A stretch of 64,000 nt of DNA from Opimibacter sp041746735 (GTDB taxonomy: Bacteria; Bacteroidota; Bacteroidia; Chitinophagales; Saprospiraceae). Both the position numbers and the translations under genes were made by a program. The notes beneath the pieces are model-generated. The model saw only the letters and a program-made list of their open reading frames with translations, did not search any database and was not told where the DNA came from. This document shows, piece by piece, positions 59,641 to 64,000 of the stretch. How positions within the stretch are numbered: position 1 is the stretch's first letter; every line of letters begins with the position of its first letter. The DNA is taken from NCBI GenBank assembly GCA_041746735.1, contig JBGTGP010000032.1, positions 124,001 through 188,000 on the forward strand. The letters run 5' to 3'.

Positions 59641-60261
59641 ATGACAACAAAACTTCCTTATCTCATCGGTATCACCGGCGGCAGCGGTTCCGGCAAAACA
59701 CGCATTATCCATGAATTGCGGAAGAAATTTTCTGAAGATCAGCTCTGCATCATATCCCAGGACGAATACTACCATCCACGTGAACGACAGGTATGGGATG
59801 ACGCAGGCTATCAGAATTTCGATCTCCCGCAATCGATCGATGATGCGGCCTTTTCCAGAGATATCCGGATGCTCATCGAGGGGCGTGATGTGATCAAAGA
59901 ACAGTATGTATTTAACAATCCCAAACAGACTCCCGTCATGCTCACCTTCCGTCCTGCGCCTGTGGTCCTGGTGGAAGGGTTGTTTGTGTTCTTTTTTGAT
60001 GCGATTCGTGACCTGCTCGATCTGAAAATCTTTATCGACGCCGAAGATGTCATCAAGCTCAAACGTCGGATCATCCGCGACGCCGGCGAGCGCAATTATC
60101 CCCTGGAAGATGTCCTGCATCGGTACGAATATCATGTGTTGCCCGCCTACAGATCCTATATTGAGCCCTTCAAACGCCAGGCCGATCTGGTGATCAATAA
60201 TCACACGAGCTACGATTGTGCGCTGGAGGTGATCTCCGCTTTGATCCAGTCCAAAGCGTGA
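59641..60261 (+). CDS. udk: uridine kinase
   Basis: 206 residues, the usual length. It phosphorylates uridine or cytidine with ATP or GTP. The P-loop is GGSGSGKT (13-20), with IGITGG in front; IISQDEYYHP holds the substrate-binding Asp/Tyr pair; FRPAPVVLVEGLFVF is the Walker B-like strand; and RIIRDAGERNYPLEDVLHRYEYHVLPAYRSYIEPFKRQADLVINN is the lid and C-terminal helix region. The nearby nupC gene (divergent) would supply the substrate. An 8-base stem hairpin lies just downstream at 60286-60308. Confidence 0.92.
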   Translation: MTTKLPYLIGITGGSGSGKTRIIHELRKKFSEDQLCIISQDEYYHPRERQVWDDAGYQNFDLPQSIDDAAFSRDIRMLIEGRDVIKEQYVFNNPKQTPVMLTFRPAPVVLVEGLFVFFFDAIRDLLDLKIFIDAEDVIKLKRRIIRDAGERNYPLEDVLHRYEYHVLPAYRSYIEPFKRQADLVINNHTSYDCALEVISALIQSKA

Positions 60262-60285
60262 TCGGACTTCGTCAGGGGAATTGTC

Positions 60286-60308
60286 ACTTTTTGCATCGCC
60301 CAAAAAGT
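60286..60308 (+). terminator. weak hairpin downstream of udk
   Basis: ACTTTTTG, seven-base loop, CAAAAAGT. The stem is AT-rich with no T run after it, so termination is uncertain. It could also be part of a dispersed repeat. Confidence 0.3.
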
Positions 60309-60314
60309 AACCAT

Positions 60315-60361
60315 ACTTCGACTTGCTCTCGCGCATCCATGTGCTACAGCTCAGTAACCAA
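60315..60361 (+). repeat. REP-like element, copy 6 (diverged)
   Basis: ACTTCGACTTGCTCTCGCG followed by CATCCATGTGCTACAGC and TCAGTAACC. It shares CTTCGAC, GTGCTACAGCTCAG and AACC with the five close copies, and differs in the middle. Confidence 0.6.
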
Positions 60362-60685
60362 ACGCTAGTCGTCCAAAAAACTCGCTAATCATGTTTACTT
60401 GCGTTTGGTTGTCGGGTTTGGCTTTTTCGCCATGTCGTGCGTTGCTTCCTGTTTCTTGATACAGATTCTTATTTGCGAGTCTTGTTGTGCCATGAAACAG
60501 GTCTCCTGGTTGCTCAGACAGTTTTGGCCGACAGAGTCTATGCTTCCCGAGATGAATTTTTTTTGTTGCGCGTTGGTGCAGGTCAGGTTGTGTTGAGGAC
60601 GCCCCGGCGTTCACTACCCGGTTGGTGGAGCAAACTCCAACAACAGCAAATCATGCTATGTAACCACTTATCATTGCCCCTGCTT

Positions 60686-60830
60686 GTTCAGCCCCTAAAT
60701 CCCCTAAAGGGGACTGTACCTCGTACGCTTATGATCTTTACAAAAGGTAAGGGCTAAAATGGAAGTAATCCAAACCCAAACCCCAACTCGGCATGTTAGA
60801 AGTCCCCTTTAGGGGATTTAGGGGCCGAAC
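60686..60830. repeat. 24-base perfect inverted repeat with 85-base spacer
   Basis: CCCCTAAATCCCCTAAAGG + GGACT at 60692-60715 is the exact reverse complement of AGTCCCCTTTAGGGG + ATTTAGGGG at 60801-60824. With one mismatch (GTTCAG versus GTTCGG) the arms extend to 30 bases. The spacer has no open frame of note. The ends look like terminal repeats of a small non-autonomous element. Confidence 0.8.
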
Positions 60831-60876
60831 TCGGAGGGTCACTAACTGGACACAGCGGTGTTCGGACAATTTGGAG

Positions 60877-60921
60877 CGACATGATCTTTCCCTAATCGAT
60901 TTGGGCTACCATTTCAAAATA
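60877..60921 (+). repeat. palindromic dispersed repeat, copy C
   Basis: CGACATGATCTTTCCCTAATC, then GATTTGGGCTACCATTTC, then AAAATA. The same element occurs in reverse at 15702-15745 and in a shorter form at 29059. It is followed by CACTAAAC-type satellite, as the 15702 copy is on its own strand. Confidence 0.75.
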
Positions 60922-61011
60922 CACTAAACTCTAAACACTAAACTCCTAAACTTCTCAACCTCTAAACTTCTCAACCTCTCAACTTCTCAACCTCTCACCA
61001 CTCACCTTCAC
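60921..61011. repeat. 8-base satellite CTCTCAAC/CTCTAAAC
   Basis: About ten units of ACACTAAA, CTCCTAAA and CTTCTCAA/CCTCTCAA type. The array enters the last codons of the gene ending at 60979, whose C-terminal residues SGERLRS and TGA come from it. Confidence 0.85.
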
Positions 61012-61767
61012 AATACTTGCAGAAATCAACCGATACAGCTCAGCTAATTGGGGATGTTGATCGAGGAGTGCGAGGTGCTTTTCAAGGGTGCGATGATCAC
61101 CACGAACAGCCGGGCCCGTTTGACTTTGCAGCGGGCCGGCCTCAAGCGCTTTGACCATGGTCTCACGGATCAGGGGCGCGAGGAGATCAAAAGAAAGTTG
61201 GTGTTCATGACATAACTGTTGAGCGAGGACCAATATGTGATTTGTGAAGTTATTGGCAAAAACCGCAGCAAGGTGAAGTGCTATTTTTTGGTCGTCAGAA
61301 ACAGAATGTACTTTGTCGCTGATTTCGGCAGCAAGGCCCTTGAGAATGGACCTCACTTTTGCCTCTCCGGAGGTCACCAGGATTGGCGTTTGTCGCCAGG
61401 GTACCGGATGCTCAGGTGAGAACGTTTGTAACGGATAAAATATACCCCGTCGCTTGAAAGGCAATACGTCCAATCCCAGGACGCCAGAGGTATGTACCAC
61501 GATGCCCATCAAATCACCACCTTCATAAAGCAGATTCGCTACCACTGGGACCGCATCATCCGAAACAGTCAGAAAATACAAATCAGCATCCCTCACAATA
61601 TCCTCGAAGGTGGACACTATAGGAATGTCACCCAGTTGACGGGCCAATACTTCAGCTTTGACCGGATCACGATTGTATATTTGGAAGATCTGACATCCTG
61701 TCTGTTGCAGTTGAGGCATCAGATGATGTGCAAGCCGACCGGCACCGATGCAGACGACACTTACCAT
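60979..61767 (-). CDS. Rossmann-fold and DUF2520 protein
   Basis: 262 residues. The N-terminal half is an NAD(P)-binding Rossmann domain (VVCIGAGRLAHHLMPQL; YFLTVSDDAV; VVHTSGVLGLDVL). The C-terminal half matches DUF2520 (FYPLQTFSP, ILVTSGEAK, VHSVSDDQKIALHLAAVFANNFTNHIL, LLAPLIRETMVKALEAGPLQSQTGPAVRGDHRTLEKHLALL). The protein family resembles 6-phosphogluconate dehydrogenase-like or pyrroline-5-carboxylate reductase-like enzymes; a substrate is not known. It lies four bases after the ccmF-like gene on the same strand, so probably the same transcript. The last seven codons are satellite-derived. Confidence 0.87.
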   Translation of the reverse strand: MVSVVCIGAGRLAHHLMPQLQQTGCQIFQIYNRDPVKAEVLARQLGDIPIVSTFEDIVRDADLYFLTVSDDAVPVVANLLYEGGDLMGIVVHTSGVLGLDVLPFKRRGIFYPLQTFSPEHPVPWRQTPILVTSGEAKVRSILKGLAAEISDKVHSVSDDQKIALHLAAVFANNFTNHILVLAQQLCHEHQLSFDLLAPLIRETMVKALEAGPLQSQTGPAVRGDHRTLEKHLALLDQHPQLAELYRLISASIVKVSGERLRS

Positions 61768-61771
61768 AGGA

Positions 61772-64000
61772 TCATGCTGCAGGCTTGACAGAATTTTTTC
61801 GTAGCCGCTTATACATGCCGATAAACATGCCGATCAACATAAGCAGGCTCCCCGCCCAGAACAGGTTGATGCCGGGAAACAAAATCGCCTCCAGTACAAT
61901 GTAATCATTGCGCGGAGCATCCAGCGCGATTTCGATGGGAAGAGATATTTCCTGCACCGGCCGAGCCAGATAAAAATGAAAAGTCTCTTTCTCCGGATCT
62001 ATACGTTCCAGCCGGATGTGAAGCCCCAGGCCAGGAATAAACGCCTTCATATTGTACGGACTTGCCTCCCGGATAAAATACAACGGACGTGCTTCGTATT
62101 TCTGTCCTGAAGGATGTTCGATGTGGAGTACACCATGTATCGCCACATCACCCTCTTCCGGTATATAATTAGGATGACTGATGTTGCGGTCGATACCATG
62201 CATCGTGATTTTTAAATTCTGCCACTGGATCTGTTCTCCCTGGCGGATTGTGACCGGTTCGTAGGACAAGGTTTCATCCAGCGGCATCAGACTGTCGATG
62301 GAAGATGCTTTGAGTCTCGCACGAAGGTTGAAGTCATTGATCTGGTCAGAAAGCCCATATAACAAGCCTTTCCTGATGATCAGAGTTGGATGGATTTTGT
62401 GCACGTTCTGATCCACCGTATCGGTCACAGATAAGATCCCGGACAACACCAGATCATTCGGTTCAGCCTGGTAATTAGGATGTGACGTACCCAATTGTAC
62501 ACTGTCGAGTCGAACAGAATATTCTTCGATTTGAACAGTGGCCCCTTGTACGAGGTCGTATCGCTGATAGGACAACATACTATCCACTTTGGACACATTG
62601 GCCCGATCCTGTTCTTCAGGAGGCAACCCCGACACAAAAGTGAATACATCACGATCGAGGTATCGTTTAGTATTAGGATTGGCGGTAGCCACTTTGGTTT
62701 GTTGCCGGTCATAGAGGACATTGGGCCAGATCGTAAAATTTTCCAGCGTATCGCCTTTACCGGACACCTTGACAAAATGAACTTCATACTTCCGGGTGAG
62801 ACCATCGAGGGTATCTGATTTGTAGGTGACCCAGTAATCATTCATAAACATCGGAAGGCCTTTGATGAGAAAGGCATTCTGTCCTGCGTTGAGTCCTTCC
62901 GCAAGCCCTTCCTGTGCAAAGCGGTTTTCACTGATGGTTCGTTTATTGAGTCCACTGGCCATGATCCCGATGACCATGAGCGCAAACCCGCCATGCGCCA
63001 GTGCGGACGCCATTGATGTCAATTGCCTTCGCCCAAAACGAATGATATAATCCATATTGGAAACAATACCATATCCGGCAGCCGTCAGGAGTACGATATA
63101 TTGCCAACTGGGCAAATGAATCCAGAGGGCAAGCAACCCTGCAAGCGCGCCACCTAAAACTGCCGATGTCAAAACATGACGTAAGAAAGTTGTCTTATGC
63201 AAATCCCAACCCATGGCATTGAAACGTAAGGCCTGAGCCACGCCCGATAGTACGGTGATCAGCACTGCGATCCAGAGTTGAAACCGGTTGTGATGATCCA
63301 CCGGATCCAGCGGCATGGCCCTGTGGTAGGATGACAAATCACCCTGGCCTGTCAACGAGCCATAGACATCTACCAGTTTATTCCATACCGGTATACTGGT
63401 CGAAAACGTGATCAGGATGGATGAAAAGGCGAGGATCATGGCTCCGACAAACATCCAGAATTCACGACTTTGAAAGACTTCTTCCTTCGGATTGGTCGGA
63501 ATATTTTTATTGCGGCTGACAAGAAAATATAATCCGGCAATACCAAATATGCCCATAAATCCGATGAGCTGCCATTCCAGCCCCATCTCGGTAAAGGCAT
63601 GAACACTTTCCTCACCCAATATGCCCGAACGGGTCAGAAAGGTGGAGTATAATACCAGCAGAAAAGAAAGGATATAAAAGATATAAGTGGTCTTGAGTGA
63701 ATGACCTGTATGGCGGGCAATAAAATTGCCATGCATTGCCGCCAGCAGAATGAGCCAGGGCACGAGGGACATATTTTCCACGGGATCCCAGGCCCAGTAT
63801 CCGCCAAAACTCAGGGCTTCATACGCCCAGGCTCCGCCCATCAATATGCCGAGTCCCAGGATCCCGGCAGAGAAAAGGGTCCACGGCATCACGGGTTTGA
63901 GCCAGGCGGTATGGTCTTTTTCCCAAAGGCCGGTCATCGCAAAACAAAAAGGTATCGTCACAGATGCGAAACCCAGAAACAGGGTAGGGGGATGGATGGT
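61772..64000 (-). CDS. ccmF: cytochrome c maturation protein CcmF-like, 5' truncated by window edge
   Basis: The frame is open to 64000, so the start lies outside the window; about 743 residues are visible. It belongs to the heme-handling CcmF/CcsA family: the right edge reads IHPPTLFLGFASVTIPFCFAMTGL, a CcmF hallmark, followed by GGYWAWDPVENMSLVPWL, the WWD-type heme-handling motif. Membrane helices continue (IFYILSFLLVLYSTFLTRSGILG, FWMFVGAMILAFSSILITF, and more). Residues after about 370 are a large beta-rich soluble domain, facing the periplasm, and a last helix pair (LFWAGSLLMLIGMFIGMYKRL). CcmF ligates heme to apocytochrome c. The DUF2520 gene follows four bases later. Confidence 0.88.
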   Translation of the reverse strand, partial: TIHPPTLFLGFASVTIPFCFAMTGLWEKDHTAWLKPVMPWTLFSAGILGLGILMGGAWAYEALSFGGYWAWDPVENMSLVPWLILLAAMHGNFIARHTGHSLKTTYIFYILSFLLVLYSTFLTRSGILGEESVHAFTEMGLEWQLIGFMGIFGIAGLYFLVSRNKNIPTNPKEEVFQSREFWMFVGAMILAFSSILITFSTSIPVWNKLVDVYGSLTGQGDLSSYHRAMPLDPVDHHNRFQLWIAVLITVLSGVAQALRFNAMGWDLHKTTFLRHVLTSAVLGGALAGLLALWIHLPSWQYIVLLTAAGYGIVSNMDYIIRFGRRQLTSMASALAHGGFALMVIGIMASGLNKRTISENRFAQEGLAEGLNAGQNAFLIKGLPMFMNDYWVTYKSDTLDGLTRKYEVHFVKVSGKGDTLENFTIWPNVLYDRQQTKVATANPNTKRYLDRDVFTFVSGLPPEEQDRANVSKVDSMLSYQRYDLVQGATVQIEEYSVRLDSVQLGTSHPNYQAEPNDLVLSGILSVTDTVDQNVHKIHPTLIIRKGLLYGLSDQINDFNLRARLKASSIDSLMPLDETLSYEPVTIRQGEQIQWQNLKITMHGIDRNISHPNYIPEEGDVAIHGVLHIEHPSGQKYEARPLYFIREASPYNMKAFIPGLGLHIRLERIDPEKETFHFYLARPVQEISLPIEIALDAPRNDYIVLEAILFPGINLFWAGSLLMLIGMFIGMYKRLRKNSVKPAA

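Larger units (their letters stand above)
60262..60978. other. 717-base gap with REP-like remnant, inverted repeat and satellite
   Basis: No gene can be supported. Open frames on both strands (60351-60614, 60399-60596) lack a recognisable product. It contains a hairpin (60286-60308), a diverged REP-like copy (60315-60361), about 300 bases of unassigned sequence, a 24-base perfect inverted repeat, palindromic repeat copy C (60877-60921) and an 8-base satellite. The unassigned part (about 60365-60640) could be an old element relic. Confidence 0.65.

Noticed and set aside
60351..60614. 87-codon minus-strand and 65-codon plus-strand frames
   Set aside because: No recognisable domain and repeat-rich surroundings. 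I could not exclude that the region is an old mobile-element relic, so only the gap is noted.

Overview
This 64 kb window looks like a chromosomal segment of a Bacteroidota bacterium, most likely a Saprospiria/Saprospiraceae-type environmental species. The evidence is: six secreted proteins, plus one gene fragment, ending in type IX secretion (T9SS) C-terminal domains with the YPNPA-type start; a TonB receptor with a carboxypeptidase-regulatory-like N-terminal domain; BatA/VWA-like and DUF4199 membrane proteins; -7 promoter boxes of the Bacteroidota form TAnnTTTG; no Shine-Dalgarno sequences; and futalosine-route menaquinone genes. I saw no tRNA, rRNA, CRISPR array, intact transposase or phage gene. 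The taxonomic placement is inferred from gene content only.

Layout. 1-9.5 kb: end of a DUF4340 gene, a PolX-like PHP protein, a small membrane protein, a charged helical protein, a thioredoxin-like protein, ribD, an aquaporin, a repeat-rich gap, an exonuclease-GIY-YIG fusion and a NamZ-type muramidase. 9.6-16.9 kb: an MNT/HEPN pair whose HEPN gene is frameshifted, a helix-hairpin-helix outer membrane protein, glnA (type II), a helical-repeat protein and a saccharopine-dehydrogenase-like gene. 17-25.4 kb: a duplicated secretion cluster with a giant HExxH metalloprotease/PKD/beta-helix gene and a 514-residue cargo gene, followed by a second copy in which the protease gene is reduced to its C-terminus. 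25.6-34.3 kb: HMG-CoA lyase, an M20 amidohydrolase, an Mpo1-like enzyme, and a minus-strand operon of BatA protein, pseudo-dihydroorotase, DUF4199 protein and glycosyltransferase. 34.4-39.2 kb: a TonB receptor with a secreted hydrolase-fold partner. 39.4-48.8 kb: glycosyltransferase, mqnE, mqnA, a YciO/Sua5 protein, an FG-GAP protein, acyl-CoA dehydrogenase and a CotH-like protein. 48.8-51.6 kb: lysC and rarA. 51.7-58.2 kb: a surface-signalling locus. 58.2-64 kb: nupC with udk, a DUF2520 dehydrogenase-like gene and a partial ccmF.

The most interesting locus is 51.7-58.2 kb. A T9SS-exported adhesin built of nine cysteine-bearing repeats is followed by an ECF-type sigma factor, then by a protein with an N-terminal cytoplasmic segment, one inner-membrane helix, a 220-residue Ser/Pro/Gln-rich linker and a C-terminal outer-membrane barrel-like domain, and finally by an overlapping lipoprotein gene. 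This is the layout of a dual-membrane-spanning anti-sigma factor that could pass a surface signal straight to a sigma factor.

The second theme is intergenic DNA. Seven gaps carry 7- and 8-base satellite arrays, six copies of a ~53-base REP-like element, a palindromic ~45-base repeat in three copies, a ~20-base palindrome in two copies, a 24-base perfect inverted repeat and a three-hairpin element. Several arrays begin within a few bases of a stop codon. Their purine-rich strand is the coding strand of that gene and carries stops in all three frames.

Several enzymes look catalytically dead by motif: the PolX polymerase core, the dihydroorotase and the hydrolase-fold partner of the TonB receptor.
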